A DNA stretch of 64,000 nt from Helicobacter pylori. GTDB lineage: Bacteria; Campylobacterota; Campylobacteria; Campylobacterales; Helicobacteraceae. The notes below the pieces were generated by a model. That model was not told the origin of the DNA. It searched no databases and was given only the letters and a program-made list of their open reading frames with translations. Shown piece after piece: positions 1-8,791 of the stretch (position 1 is the first letter of the stretch; each line of letters begins with the position of its first letter). The position numbers and the translations under genes were made by a program. The stretch covers positions 1,467,451 to 1,531,450 of the forward strand of contig NZ_CP011487.1 of the NCBI RefSeq assembly GCF_001653475.1, in the 5' to 3' direction.

Positions 1-147
1 GAAAGTAAGCATGCTAAAGACTTTAATTTTGAAGCCCACCAAAAGAATGAGACCAAACCCGAATTGAAGGATTTTAAAAGAACGATAGCCGATTACCTTT
101 CTTATGAAGTGGGCTTGATTTTAAAAAACCAAACGCTCCCAAAGTGA
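1..147 (+). CDS. C-terminal end of a type IIG/BcgI-like restriction-modification subunit (partial)
   Basis: The first 48 codons are open from the window edge to a TGA at 145-147 and give a charged helical C-terminus ending in KNQTLPK. The gene starts outside the window, so no catalytic motif can be seen. The assignment rests on context: the stop overlaps the GTG start of a specificity subunit (GTGA overlap at 144-147). A restriction/methyltransferase subunit directly followed by its S subunit is the BcgI-like arrangement expected here (HP1472/HP1471 region in 26695, from memory). It could instead be a pure methyltransferase subunit. Confidence 0.55.
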   Translation, partial: ESKHAKDFNFEAHQKNETKPELKDFKRTIADYLSYEVGLILKNQTLPK

Positions 148-785
148 TTGGCCCCCTTAGTAGCCAACTCAACGCTATTAAGTGGGGCGAGTTCAAATTA
201 GGGGATTTGTTTGAAGCGAGTAACGGCGATTTTGACATTCAAAAACGCCACATCAACCATAAGGGCGAATTTGTCATCACCGCAGGGATTAGCAATAATG
301 GGGTTTTAGGGCAAAGCGATATAAAAGCAAAAGTTTTTGAAAGCCATACCATTACTATTGACATGTTTGGTTGCGCGTTTTATCGCAGTTTTCCTTATAA
401 AATGGTAACACATGCTAGGGTATTTTCTCTCAAACCTAAATTTGAAATCAACCATAAAATCGGCTTGTTTTTATCCACGCTATTTTTTGATTACCCTAAA
501 AAATTCGGCTATGAAAACATGTGTTCATGGGCAAAAATTAAAAACGATAAAGTCATTCTACCCCTAAAACCCAACGCTAACACTCAAACCCTTAAGGATA
601 TTGATTTCAATTTCATGGAAAAATTCATAGCCGAACTTGAGCAGTGTCGGCTTGCCGAACTTGAGGCTTATTTAAAAGCTACAGGGCTATCAGAAACCAC
701 CCTTTCTAACGATGAAGAAAACGCCCTTAGCCTTTTCAATGGTAAAAATTCTGGGGGGGGGGGGGTAATACCCCATGCGGCTTAA
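144..785 (+). CDS. Specificity (S) subunit of a type IIG R-M system, first half, phase-OFF form
   Basis: The 213-residue product begins at a GTG overlapping the preceding stop. It contains one target-recognition domain opening with EFKLGDLFEAS (about residue 15) and a conserved helix near PLKPNANTQTLKDIDFNFMEKFI. It runs into a 13-G tract at 753-765 and terminates 20 bases later. The frame that continues after the tract encodes a second recognition domain with the same FKLGDLFE opening, so the intact gene would be a two-domain S protein of about 408 residues (144-1369). Eleven or 14 Gs would join the halves. A one-domain product might still work as a dimer, as seen for some truncated S subunits; this is inference. 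Confidence 0.75.
   Translation: MIGPLSSQLNAIKWGEFKLGDLFEASNGDFDIQKRHINHKGEFVITAGISNNGVLGQSDIKAKVFESHTITIDMFGCAFYRSFPYKMVTHARVFSLKPKFEINHKIGLFLSTLFFDYPKKFGYENMCSWAKIKNDKVILPLKPNANTQTLKDIDFNFMEKFIAELEQCRLAELEAYLKATGLSETTLSNDEENALSLFNGKNSGGGGVIPHAA
192..215 (+). repeat. 24-bp direct repeat, copy 1 (start of recognition domain 1)
   Basis: The bases encoding FKLGDLFE are identical over 24 bp to 797-820, where the second recognition domain begins. Exact repeats at the two domain starts could allow recombinational domain exchange or deletion of the first domain. Confidence 0.85.
753..765 (+). repeat. Poly-G tract of 13, phase-variation switch
   Basis: An uninterrupted run of 13 G lies between the two recognition domains of the specificity gene. 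With 13 G the reading frame ends at TAA 783-785; with 11 or 14 G it continues into the second domain to 1369. Long homopolymers of this kind are the standard slipped-strand phase-variation device of H. pylori. The length read here could also vary within the population or be affected by sequencing. Confidence 0.9.
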
Positions 786-796
786 CATGGCAAAGC

Positions 797-820
797 TTCA
801 AATTAGGGGATTTGTTTGAA
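797..820 (+). repeat. 24-bp direct repeat, copy 2 (start of recognition domain 2)
   Basis: Identical to 192-215; it encodes FKLGDLFE at the beginning of the second recognition domain. Confidence 0.85.
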
Positions 821-1369
821 ATTGAAAAAACCTTAAGCTTTAATAAAGACGCTTTAACGCAAGGACAAGATTACGATTATATTACAAGGACTTCGCAAAA
901 TCAAGGCGTTTTGCAAACTACAGGATTTGTCAATGCGGAAAATTTAAACCCACCATTTACTTGGAGTTTAGGGCTTTTGCAAATGGATTTTTTCTATCGT
1001 AAAAAGTCATGGTATGCGGGACAATTCATGCGAAAAATCACACCAAAAACTGAAATTAAAAATAAAATTAATTCACGCATAGCCCACTACTTCACAACGC
1101 TTTTAAACGCCTTAAAACGCCCTTTATTAAGCGTATTGGTTAGAGATATTGATAAAACTTTTAGGGAGCAAAAAATCCAACTACCCCTAAAATCCACCAC
1201 TAGCGCTCAAACCCTTGATGGTATTGATTTTCATTTCATGCACACCCTTATAAACGCCCTAATGAAGCAAACCATTCAGGGCGTGGTTCAATACAGCAAC
1301 GCTAAAATCCAGGCCACAAAAGAAGCCATCAGCCAAGAAACACCCACCCAAAAAGACTCGTTGTTTTGA
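812..1369 (+). CDS. Specificity subunit, second half (out of frame with the first half)
   Basis: This frame is open from just after the poly-G tract (about 766, reading TPCGLTWQSFKLGDLFE) to TGA at 1367-1369; the first possible start, TTG at 812, lies inside the domain and has no clear ribosome-binding site. The protein carries a second target-recognition domain and a C-terminal helix resembling that of the first half (STTSAQTLDGIDFHFMHTLI). It is best regarded as the distal part of one S gene with 144-785, expressed only when the G tract is 11 or 14 long. Confidence 0.7.
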   Translation: MFEIEKTLSFNKDALTQGQDYDYITRTSQNQGVLQTTGFVNAENLNPPFTWSLGLLQMDFFYRKKSWYAGQFMRKITPKTEIKNKINSRIAHYFTTLLNALKRPLLSVLVRDIDKTFREQKIQLPLKSTTSAQTLDGIDFHFMHTLINALMKQTIQGVVQYSNAKIQATKEAISQETPTQKDSLF

Positions 1370-1434
1370 AACAGATGAGGTCAAGCTTGTGTTACAATAA
1401 ACTTAAAATTTGCTGGATTGAAGAGGGTTGATGC

Positions 1435-4116
1435 ATGGAAGGACCAGTCATTAAAGAGGGGACTTTAGCGTTAATTGATACTTTTGCGTATTTGTTTAGA
1501 AGCTATTACATGAGCGCTAAAAATAAGCCTTTAACGAATGATAAAGGCTTTCCTACAGGGCTTTTAACGGGGCTTGTGGGCATGGTTAAAAAATTTTATA
1601 AAGATAAAAAAAACATGCCTTTTATCGTGTTCGCTTTAGAAAGCCAGACTAAAACTAAAAGGGCTGAAAAATTAGGCGAATACAAACAAAATCGTAAAGA
1701 CGCCCCTAAAGAGATGCTTTTACAAATCCCTATCGCGTTAGAATGGTTGCAAAAAATGGGTTTTACTTGCGTGGAGGTGAGTGGGTTTGAAGCGGATGAT
1801 GTTATCGCAAGCCTGGCCACGCTAAGCCCTTATAAAACCCGCATTTATTCTAAAGATAAGGATTTTAACCAGCTTTTGAGCGATAAAATCGCGCTTTTTG
1901 ATGGCAAAACGGAGTTTTTGGCGAAAGATTGCGTAAAAAAATACGGGATTTTGCCGAGTCAATTCACCGATTATCAGGGCATTGTGGGGGATAGCAGCGA
2001 TAATTACAAGGGGGTTAAAGGCATTGGGAGCAAGAACGCTAAGGAATTGTTACAGCGGTTAGGGAGTTTGGAAAAAATCTATGAAAATTTAGACTTGGCG
2101 AAAAATTTACTCAGCCCTAAAATGTATCAAGCCCTTATACAAGACAAAGAGAGCGCGTTTTTAAGCAAAGAATTAGCCACTTTAGAAAGAGGGTGTATTC
2201 AAGAATTTGATTTTTTAAGTTGCGCTTTTCCTAGCGAAAACCCTTTATTGAAAATTAAAGACGAATTGAAAGAATATGGTTTTATTTCTACTTTAAGGGA
2301 TTTAGAAAATTCCCCTACGCCTTTAATTTTAGACAATGCGCCCCTATTAGAAAATACGCCCGCATTAGACAACGCCCCTAAAAAATCACGCTTGATCGTT
2401 TTAGAAAACACCGCATTTTTGAGCGCGTTTTTAGAAAGATTAAAAAATTCTGACGCAAGGATTTTTGTGCGTTTGGTGCTGGATAAAGAAAAAAAAGTTC
2501 TAGCCCTAGCGTTTTTATATGAAGATCAAGGCTATTTTTTACCTTTAGAAGAGGCGTTATTTTCGCCCTTTTCTTCAGAGTTTTTGCAAAACGCTTTTTC
2601 TCAAATACTACAGCATGCGCATATCATTGGGCATGATTTAAAACCCTTACTGAGCTTTTTAAAGGCCAAATACCAGGTGTCTTTAGAAAACATTCGCATC
2701 CAGGACACTCAAATTTTAGCGTTTTTAAAAAATCCGGAAAAAGTGGGGTTTGATGAAGTTTTAAAGGAATATTTAAAAGAGGAATTGATCCCGCATGAAA
2801 AAATCAAAGATTTTAAGACAAAAAGTAAGGCGGGAAAATCAGAGCAATTGGATAGGGAATTAAACGCTTTAAAGCGTTTGTACGAGTATTTTGAAAAAGG
2901 AGGGCTAGAAGAGGGCTTGCTTATTTTGGCTAGAGAAATTGAAACGCCGTTTGTGAAAGTTTTAATAGATATGGAATTTCAAGGCTTTAAAATTGATGCA
3001 CCTTATTTCAAGCGCTTAGAGCAGGAGTTTAAAAATGAATTGCATGTTTTAGAGCGCCAAATTTTGGATTTGATCGGCGTGGATTTTAACCTCAACTCAC
3101 CCAAACAGCTCAGCGAGATTTTGTATGAAAAATTAGAGCTTCCTAAAAATAAAAGCCGTTCTACTGATGAAAAAAGCTTGCTAAAAATCCTAGACAAGCA
3201 CCCAAGCATCGCTTTGATTTTAGAATACAGAGAACTAAATAAGCTTTTTAACACTTACACCACCCCCTTATTGCGCCTAAAAGACAAAGACGATAAAATC
3301 CATACCACTTTCATCCAAACCGGCACAGCTACCGGGCGTTTAAGCTCGCATTCGCCTAATTTGCAAAATATCCCGGTGCGATCGCCTAAAGGCTTACTCA
3401 TTCGTAAAGGCTTTATCGCTAGTTCTAAAGAATATTGTTTGCTAGGGGTGGATTATTCGCAGATTGAATTGCGCCTGTTAGCCCATTTTAGCCAGGATAG
3501 GGATTTAATGGATGCGTTTTTAAAGGGGCGAGACATCCATTTAGAAACTTCTAAGGCGTTGTTTGGAGAAGATTTGGCCAAAGAAAAACGATCCATCGCT
3601 AAAAGCATTAATTTTGGGCTGGTGTATGGCATGGGGAGTAAGAAATTGAGCGAAACTTTAAACATCCCTTTAAATGAGGCTAAAAGCTACATAGAAGCGT
3701 ATTTCAAACGATTCCCTAGCATCAAAGATTATTTAAATAGCATGCGAGAAGAGATTTTAAAAACTTCTAAAGCCTTTACTTTGCTTGGGCGTTACCGGGT
3801 GTTTGATTTTACCGGCGTGAATGACTATGTCAAAGGCAATTATTTGCGAGAGGGCGTGAATGCGATTTTTCAAGGGAGCGCGAGCGATTTATTGAAATTA
3901 GGCATGCTCAAAGTGAGCGAGCGTTTCAAAAATAACCCTTCGGTGAGGCTGCTTTTGCAAGTGCATGACGAATTGATTTTTGAGATTGAAGAAAAAAACG
4001 CCCTAGAGTTGCAGCGAGAAATCCAACGCATTCTCAATGATGAAGTTTATCCTTTGAGGGTGCCGTTAGAAACGAGCGCGTTTGTGGCGAATCGTTGGAA
4101 TGAACTAAAAGGTTAG
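1435..4116 (+). CDS. polA: DNA polymerase I
   Basis: The 893-residue protein has the PolA order. The N-terminal 5'-nuclease domain (about 1-290) shows SGFEADDVIA, YSKDKDFNQLL and GIVGDSSDNYKGVKGIG. A degenerate central domain follows. The C-terminal polymerase domain (about 480-893) has TGTATGRLSS, LLGVDYSQIELR (motif A), KRSIAKSINFGLVYG (motif B) and LLQVHDELIFE (motif C). The central region lacks the acidic 3'-5' exonuclease residues: where E. coli has FDTET it reads IFVRLVLDKEKK, and the second motif reads GHDLKPLL. Proofreading is therefore probably absent. It replaces RNA primers and fills repair gaps. The start ATG at 1435 gives the length I recall for the family in this species. Confidence 0.97.
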   Translation: MEGPVIKEGTLALIDTFAYLFRSYYMSAKNKPLTNDKGFPTGLLTGLVGMVKKFYKDKKNMPFIVFALESQTKTKRAEKLGEYKQNRKDAPKEMLLQIPIALEWLQKMGFTCVEVSGFEADDVIASLATLSPYKTRIYSKDKDFNQLLSDKIALFDGKTEFLAKDCVKKYGILPSQFTDYQGIVGDSSDNYKGVKGIGSKNAKELLQRLGSLEKIYENLDLAKNLLSPKMYQALIQDKESAFLSKELATLERGCIQEFDFLSCAFPSENPLLKIKDELKEYGFISTLRDLENSPTPLILDNAPLLENTPALDNAPKKSRLIVLENTAFLSAFLERLKNSDARIFVRLVLDKEKKVLALAFLYEDQGYFLPLEEALFSPFSSEFLQNAFSQILQHAHIIGHDLKPLLSFLKAKYQVSLENIRIQDTQILAFLKNPEKVGFDEVLKEYLKEELIPHEKIKDFKTKSKAGKSEQLDRELNALKRLYEYFEKGGLEEGLLILAREIETPFVKVLIDMEFQGFKIDAPYFKRLEQEFKNELHVLERQILDLIGVDFNLNSPKQLSEILYEKLELPKNKSRSTDEKSLLKILDKHPSIALILEYRELNKLFNTYTTPLLRLKDKDDKIHTTFIQTGTATGRLSSHSPNLQNIPVRSPKGLLIRKGFIASSKEYCLLGVDYSQIELRLLAHFSQDRDLMDAFLKGRDIHLETSKALFGEDLAKEKRSIAKSINFGLVYGMGSKKLSETLNIPLNEAKSYIEAYFKRFPSIKDYLNSMREEILKTSKAFTLLGRYRVFDFTGVNDYVKGNYLREGVNAIFQGSASDLLKLGMLKVSERFKNNPSVRLLLQVHDELIFEIEEKNALELQREIQRILNDEVYPLRVPLETSAFVANRWNELKG

Positions 4117-4217
4117 TTTTTTAATTGAGTTTAAGAAAAAATATATTATTATTTCATTATAAGTAATAATTTAGTTTTGTTAGACTAATTATAGAAAAAA
4201 TAAAGGGAAAAGACTGA

Positions 4218-4964
4218 ATGTTGAAAAGAGTTATCTTATTAGGGGCTTTGGGTGTTGCGGCGAGCGCTGAAGAGAGTGCGGCTTTTGTGGGAGTCAATTA
4301 CCAGGTGAGCATGATACAAAATCAGACTAAAATGGTGAATGACAACGGCTTGCAAAAGCCTTTGATAAAGTTCCCGCCTTATGCAGGAGCGGGTTTTGAA
4401 GCGGGCTATAAGCAATTTTTTGGTAAGAAAAAATGGTTTGGCATGCGTTATTATGGGTTTTTTGACTACGCGCACAACCGCTTTGGCGTGATGAAAAAGG
4501 GTATTCCGGTGGGCGAGAGCGGGTTTATTTACAATAGCTTTAGTTTTGGAGGGAATACTTTAACGGAGAGGGATTCTTATCAAGGGCAATACTATGTCAA
4601 TCTATTCACTTATGGTGTAGGGCTGGATACGCTGTGGAATTTTGTGAATAAAGAAAACATGGTTTTTGGTTTTGTGGTGGGGATTCAATTGGCTGGGGAT
4701 AGTTGGGCAACGAGCATCAGTAAAGAGATCGCTAATTATGCAAAACACCACAGCAATTCTAGTTATAGCCCGGCTAATTTCCAGTTTTTATGGAAGTTTG
4801 GGGTCCGCACCCATATCGCTAAACACAACAGCTTGGAACTAGGGATTAAAGTGCCTACGATCACGCACCGGCTTTTCTCCATTACCAACGAAAAGGGATA
4901 CACCTTACAAGCTGATGTGCGTAGAGTCTATGCGTTTCAAATCAGTTACTTGAGGGATTTTTAA
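4218..4964 (+). CDS. horJ: Outer-membrane protein, Hor family (HorJ-like)
   Basis: The 248-residue protein starts with a short signal peptide (LLGALGVAASAEESAAFVGVNYQVS) and has the H. pylori outer-membrane C-terminal pattern of alternating strands ending YAFQISYLRDF, with an aromatic last residue. Shared family landmarks are AGFEAGYKQFFGKKKWFGMRYYGFFDYAHN and GVGLDTLWNFV. It corresponds to HP1469/omp31 by its place after polA. An AT-rich 100-bp gap precedes it with likely promoter elements (TATAAG near 4158), and AAAGGGAAA near 4202 may serve as ribosome-binding site. The exact Hor letter is recalled, not searched. Confidence 0.85.
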   Translation: MLKRVILLGALGVAASAEESAAFVGVNYQVSMIQNQTKMVNDNGLQKPLIKFPPYAGAGFEAGYKQFFGKKKWFGMRYYGFFDYAHNRFGVMKKGIPVGESGFIYNSFSFGGNTLTERDSYQGQYYVNLFTYGVGLDTLWNFVNKENMVFGFVVGIQLAGDSWATSISKEIANYAKHHSNSSYSPANFQFLWKFGVRTHIAKHNSLELGIKVPTITHRLFSITNEKGYTLQADVRRVYAFQISYLRDF

Positions 4965-5015
4965 CCCCTTTTTAGATACAATCACACCTAAAACTATCCA
5001 TTGTAAAGGTGTGGA

Positions 5016-6038
5016 ATGGCAAATTCAGGAAATTTAGATTGGAAGAATTTAGGCTTTAGCTACATTAAAACGGATTTCCGCTTCATTGCTGCTTATAAAA
5101 ACGGCTCTTGGTCGCAAGGCGAATTGGTTAGCGAAAATGCGTTGCAGCTCAGCGAAGGCTCGCCTGTCTTGCACTACGGGCAGGCTTGTTTTGAAGGCTT
5201 GAAGGCTTACCGCTCTCAAAACGGGAAAGCTTTACTTTTTCGCCCTTTAGAAAACGCCAAACGCTTGCAAACTTCATGCGAAAGACTGCTCATGCCTAAA
5301 GTGAGCGAAGAGCTGTTCTTAAGGGCATGCGCTGAAGTAGTAAAAGCGAATCAAAAATGGCTCGCTCCTTATAAAAGCGGGGCGAGTTTGTATTTGCGCC
5401 CTTTTGTCATAGGCGTAGGGGATAATTTGGGGGTAAAGCCGGCCAGTGAATACCTTTTTATCGTGTTTTGCGCGCCTGTGGGGGCGTATTTTAAGGGGGG
5501 GATAGAAAAAGGGGGGGCTAGGTTTATCACTACGGCATTTGATAGGGCCGCGCCTAAAGGCACCGGTGGGGTGAAAGTGGGGGGGAATTATGCGGCAAGC
5601 CTATTAGCCCATAAAATGGCCACAGAGCAAGGCTATGATGATTGCATTTATTTAGACCCTGTTACGCACACTAAAATTGAAGAAGTGGGGGCGGCGAATT
5701 TTTTTGGCATAACGCATGATAATGCCTTTATCACCCCACATTCGCCAAGCATTCTGCCAAGCATTACTAAAAAAAGCTTAATGGTTTTGGCTAAAGAATA
5801 TTTGAACCTCAAAGTAGAAGAGAGAGAAATTCTAATGGATGAGTTGCATGCGTTTAAAGAAGCTGGAGCGTGCGGGACAGCTGCGATCATCACGCCCATT
5901 AAAGAAATCGTGCATGATAACAAGTCTTATTTTTTTGAAACACCGGGCGATACCACTAAACAACTCTATGATTTGCTTTTATCCATCCAACAAGGCGAAC
6001 AAGAAGCCCCCAAAGATTGGATTTTTGAAGTTTGCTAA
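5016..6038 (+). CDS. ilvE: Branched-chain amino acid aminotransferase
   Basis: The 340-residue class IV PLP enzyme transfers amino groups between glutamate and the keto acids of leucine, isoleucine and valine. Visible landmarks are [14 protein letters not shown] near residue 50, the lysine region [15 protein letters not shown] near 185 (Schiff-base lysine in GGVKVGGNY), [12 protein letters not shown], and the C-terminal [14 protein letters not shown]. The length is usual for the long BCAT group. Two G7 runs (5495-5501 and 5511-5517) occur in the coding region but the frame is intact. It follows horJ on the same strand and converges on the next gene, whose end is 4 bases away. Confidence 0.96.
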   Translation: MANSGNLDWKNLGFSYIKTDFRFIAAYKNGSWSQGELVSENALQLSEGSPVLHYGQACFEGLKAYRSQNGKALLFRPLENAKRLQTSCERLLMPKVSEELFLRACAEVVKANQKWLAPYKSGASLYLRPFVIGVGDNLGVKPASEYLFIVFCAPVGAYFKGGIEKGGARFITTAFDRAAPKGTGGVKVGGNYAASLLAHKMATEQGYDDCIYLDPVTHTKIEEVGAANFFGITHDNAFITPHSPSILPSITKKSLMVLAKEYLNLKVEEREILMDELHAFKEAGACGTAAIITPIKEIVHDNKSYFFETPGDTTKQLYDLLLSIQQGEQEAPKDWIFEVC

Positions 6039-6042
6039 AAGG

Positions 6043-6738
6043 TTAAAATTTATAGCTGTATGCCGCATAAAATAAGGGCGAAGTCTCAAAGCGTTTGGAG
6101 CTAGAAAGCAATCTGGCGGTGGGTAAGATTTTAAACCCTAATTCAATGCGGTGTCTTAAAAAAAGCGTGAGCATGACCCCCCCATTAATCGCTAATCCCC
6201 CTGAAACCACAGAATGTTTAAAAAACTTGAAATTTTGCTTGTCTGTATAAACGACTAAAGCCCCCCTAGCTCCCCCAAACGCCCCCAAATAATGTTTATA
6301 ACTCCCTAACGGGAATTCCATAATAACATCCAAACCCACCGCAAGCATGGTAAAAAAAGAGTTTGTAGGATCTTTACGGCTTTGGTAATTCACTTTTCCT
6401 GACCCAAGATCCCATGCAAAAACCCCCCTAATCCCGATATATTTTTTAAAAAAACTTTGCACGCCGGTTTTTAAATTGAGCGTTGCAATCCAATCTTTCA
6501 TTTCCTTGCCTTGGTAGTCTTTAGTGGCTTCTACAGCGCCAAACCCTCCTAAAAAATACCACCCGCTTTTTTTACGCGTGAGCTTTTGGCGGTTAATGAT
6601 GCTTCTATAGAGTTTTTCATGGGCTTCTTGGTAATTTTTTTTAGGGGTTTTATCGTGCAAAATAGGCATTGAATTAAGGGGAGAGACAACAAAACCCCCC
6701 ATTAAGAAAACACAAAAAAAAATGATTTTTTTAAACAT
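6043..6738 (-). CDS. Predicted outer-membrane beta-barrel protein (HP1467-like)
   Basis: The 231-residue protein has an N-terminal signal peptide (IIFFCVFLMGGFVVSPLNS) and ends in alternating hydrophobic and aromatic residues, SPLFYAAYSYKF, typical of H. pylori outer-membrane proteins. GWYFLGGFGAVEA, GIRGVFAWDLGSG and YLGAFGGARGALVVY read like beta-strands with glycine-rich turns. It lacks the Hop N-terminal motif, so it belongs to a smaller paralogous group. It is convergent with ilvE and divergent from the Mla operon; the 134-bp gap 6739-6872 must hold both promoters. Substrate unknown. Confidence 0.75.
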   Translation of the reverse strand: MFKKIIFFCVFLMGGFVVSPLNSMPILHDKTPKKNYQEAHEKLYRSIINRQKLTRKKSGWYFLGGFGAVEATKDYQGKEMKDWIATLNLKTGVQSFFKKYIGIRGVFAWDLGSGKVNYQSRKDPTNSFFTMLAVGLDVIMEFPLGSYKHYLGAFGGARGALVVYTDKQNFKFFKHSVVSGGLAINGGVMLTLFLRHRIELGFKILPTARLLSSSKRFETSPLFYAAYSYKF

Positions 6739-6872
6739 TTTAAAAATAATTAATCCTTTATCAAATAGAATATCGTTTAACTTTTTGTTTTATCATTGTG
6801 TTAAAATGGTCGTTTTAACAAACAAAATTTTGTTAATAGATTTTACCTAATCTAAAGAGAGAATATATTTTA

Positions 6873-8006
6873 ATGAAGACGGAGAAACAAAAATTTTTAG
6901 AAATGCGTAAAGATGGGGCGAACTCTGTGCTGATTTTAAGAGGGGATTGGGATTTTAAAACGAGCGTGTTTCGTTTAGATGAATTGAAAAAAAAAATATT
7001 AGATCATCAAGGGTCTTTAAAAGTGGATTTTTCAGGGTGCCAAAAAATAGATTTTGTTTTTGGCATGTTTTTATTTGATTTAGTTAAGGAGCGTTCTTTA
7101 AACATTGAATTGTGCAATGTGAGCGAGAATAACGCATGCGCTTTGAAAGTGGTTAAAGACTGGTTTGAAAAAGAAGAGGATTTAGAGTCTAAAAAAGCGG
7201 GCAAAAAATACGAACTCATGATCACTAAAATGGGTAAGAGTATCGTAGAGACTTACAACACCTTTTTAAACGCATTCAATTTTTGCGGCATGATTTTATT
7301 TTACTTCATTAAAAGCGTTTTCAACCCCAAACGCTTTTGTATCACTCCTTTGCTCTATCATATCAATGAATCCGGATTTAAGGTTTTGCCAGTGAGTATT
7401 TTAACGGTGTTTATCGTGGGGTTTGCCGTTGCTTTACAAGGGGCTTTACAATTGCAAGACATGGGCGCGCCTTTAATGTCGGTGGAAATGACGGCTAAAC
7501 TCGCTTTAAGAGAGATCGGCCCTTTTATTTTAACTCTTGTGGTTGCCGGGAGAAGCGCGAGCAGTTTTACCGCACAAATCGGGGTGATGAAGATCACTGA
7601 GGAATTAGACGCGATGAAAACCATGGGCTTTAACCCTTTTGAATTTTTAGTATTGCCTAGGGTGTTAGCCTTAGTGATTGTTTTGCCTTTATTGGTGTTT
7701 ATTGCCGATGCGTTCGCCATTTTTGGGGGCATGTTTGCGATTAAATACCAATTGGATTTAGGCTTTCCAAGTTATATAGACAGACTGCATGACACAGTGG
7801 GTTGGAATCATTTTTTGGTAGGGATTGTCAAAGCCCCTTTTTGGGGGTTTGCAATTGCGATGGTGGGGTGCATGCGCGGGTTTGAAGTCAAGGGGGACAC
7901 TGAGAGCATTGGGCGCTTGACCACTATTAGTGTGGTGAATGCTCTGTTTTGGATCATTTTCTTGGACGCTATTTTTTCTATTATTTTTTCTAAGTTGAAT
8001 ATATGA
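6873..8006 (+). CDS. mlaE: ABC transporter permease, MlaE type, with N-terminal STAS-like domain
   Basis: The 377-residue protein has a soluble N-terminal domain of about 110 residues resembling STAS (LKVDFSGCQKIDFVFGMFLFDLV) fused to the MlaE permease. The permease shows VSILTVFIVGFAVALQGALQLQDMGA, LTLVVAGRSASSFTAQIGVMKITEELDAMKTMG and about five membrane spans. MlaE is the inner-membrane channel of the Mla system, which moves phospholipids between the two membranes. Fusion of the STAS partner (MlaB role) to the permease is common outside enterobacteria. It overlaps the ATPase gene by 4 bases, so the two are co-translated. Confidence 0.9.
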   Translation: MKTEKQKFLEMRKDGANSVLILRGDWDFKTSVFRLDELKKKILDHQGSLKVDFSGCQKIDFVFGMFLFDLVKERSLNIELCNVSENNACALKVVKDWFEKEEDLESKKAGKKYELMITKMGKSIVETYNTFLNAFNFCGMILFYFIKSVFNPKRFCITPLLYHINESGFKVLPVSILTVFIVGFAVALQGALQLQDMGAPLMSVEMTAKLALREIGPFILTLVVAGRSASSFTAQIGVMKITEELDAMKTMGFNPFEFLVLPRVLALVIVLPLLVFIADAFAIFGGMFAIKYQLDLGFPSYIDRLHDTVGWNHFLVGIVKAPFWGFAIAMVGCMRGFEVKGDTESIGRLTTISVVNALFWIIFLDAIFSIIFSKLNI

Positions 8007-8791
8007 TGAGCGCTATGAACAATCAAGTCTTAATTGAAGTGAAGGATCTCCATAGTGCTTTTGGAAGCACCATTATTCATAGGGGCGTGAGTTTTAGCGT
8101 GCCTAAAGGCGAAGTGATGGCGATTTTAGGGGGTTCAGGGAGTGGTAAAAGCACGCTTTTAAGGTGCATGATCTTACTCAATCGCCCTACAAAGGGGGAA
8201 GTGTTGCTTTTTGGGGAAGATATATGGAAACTCAAAGAAGCAGAGCAGCAAAAGATTTTTAACCGCTGCGGCATTTGCTTCCAGTTTGGGGCGTTGTATA
8301 GCTCTTTAACGGTTTTAGAAAATGTGGGTGTCATGCTAGAGCAATACGGCGCTTATTCTAAAAAAATTGTTGAAGAAATTTCTAAAATGTGGATTGAAAA
8401 AGTGGGTTTGCCCCCTAGGGCTTATCACCTTTACCCCTATGAATTGAGCGGAGGGATGAAAAAGCGCGTGGGTATAGCTAGGGCTATGGCGACTAATCCG
8501 GAGATCTTATTTTTAGATGAGCCAACAAGCGGATTAGATCCTTATAGTGCGGGCAAGTTTGATGAACTCATCATGACGCTCAAAGAGAGCTTGCAGCTTA
8601 CGGTGGTGATGATTACGCATGATTTAGACTCCGTGCATGATTGCGTGGATCGATTCATCATGCTCAAAGATGGGTTATTAGAGTTTAATGGGGATTTAAA
8701 AGATTTTATTAAAAAAGCTCAAACTCAAGGGCTAGATGAAGGCAATTTATTCAATTCAACGCGAGGAGAGAAATTTTGGAAAGGCATGTGA
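8003..8791 (+). CDS. mlaF: ABC transporter ATP-binding protein, MlaF type
   Basis: This 262-residue ATPase has Walker A GGSGSGKST (about residues 43-51), Q-loop CFQFGALYSS, signature LSGGMKKRVGIARA, Walker B ILFLDEPTSGLDP and the switch histidine MITHDLDSV. The FGALYSSLTVLENV sequence after the Q-loop is typical of MlaF-like ATPases. It energises lipid transport by the permease encoded just upstream. The start ATGATG overlaps the mlaE stop; the 3' end overlaps mlaD by 16 bases, so this is one operon from 6873 to at least 10877. Confidence 0.93.
   Translation: MMSAMNNQVLIEVKDLHSAFGSTIIHRGVSFSVPKGEVMAILGGSGSGKSTLLRCMILLNRPTKGEVLLFGEDIWKLKEAEQQKIFNRCGICFQFGALYSSLTVLENVGVMLEQYGAYSKKIVEEISKMWIEKVGLPPRAYHLYPYELSGGMKKRVGIARAMATNPEILFLDEPTSGLDPYSAGKFDELIMTLKESLQLTVVMITHDLDSVHDCVDRFIMLKDGLLEFNGDLKDFIKKAQTQGLDEGNLFNSTRGEKFWKGM

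Noticed and set aside
41..50. AAAAGAATG near the left edge as an integration site of a conjugative element
   Set aside because: It lies inside the coding end of an R-M gene with no element genes beside it; an 8-base match is expected by chance in this AT-rich genome.
5495..5517. Two G7 runs inside ilvE as possible phase-variation tracts
   Set aside because: Both lie in an intact housekeeping gene, are short for slippage in this species, and code for conserved sequence.
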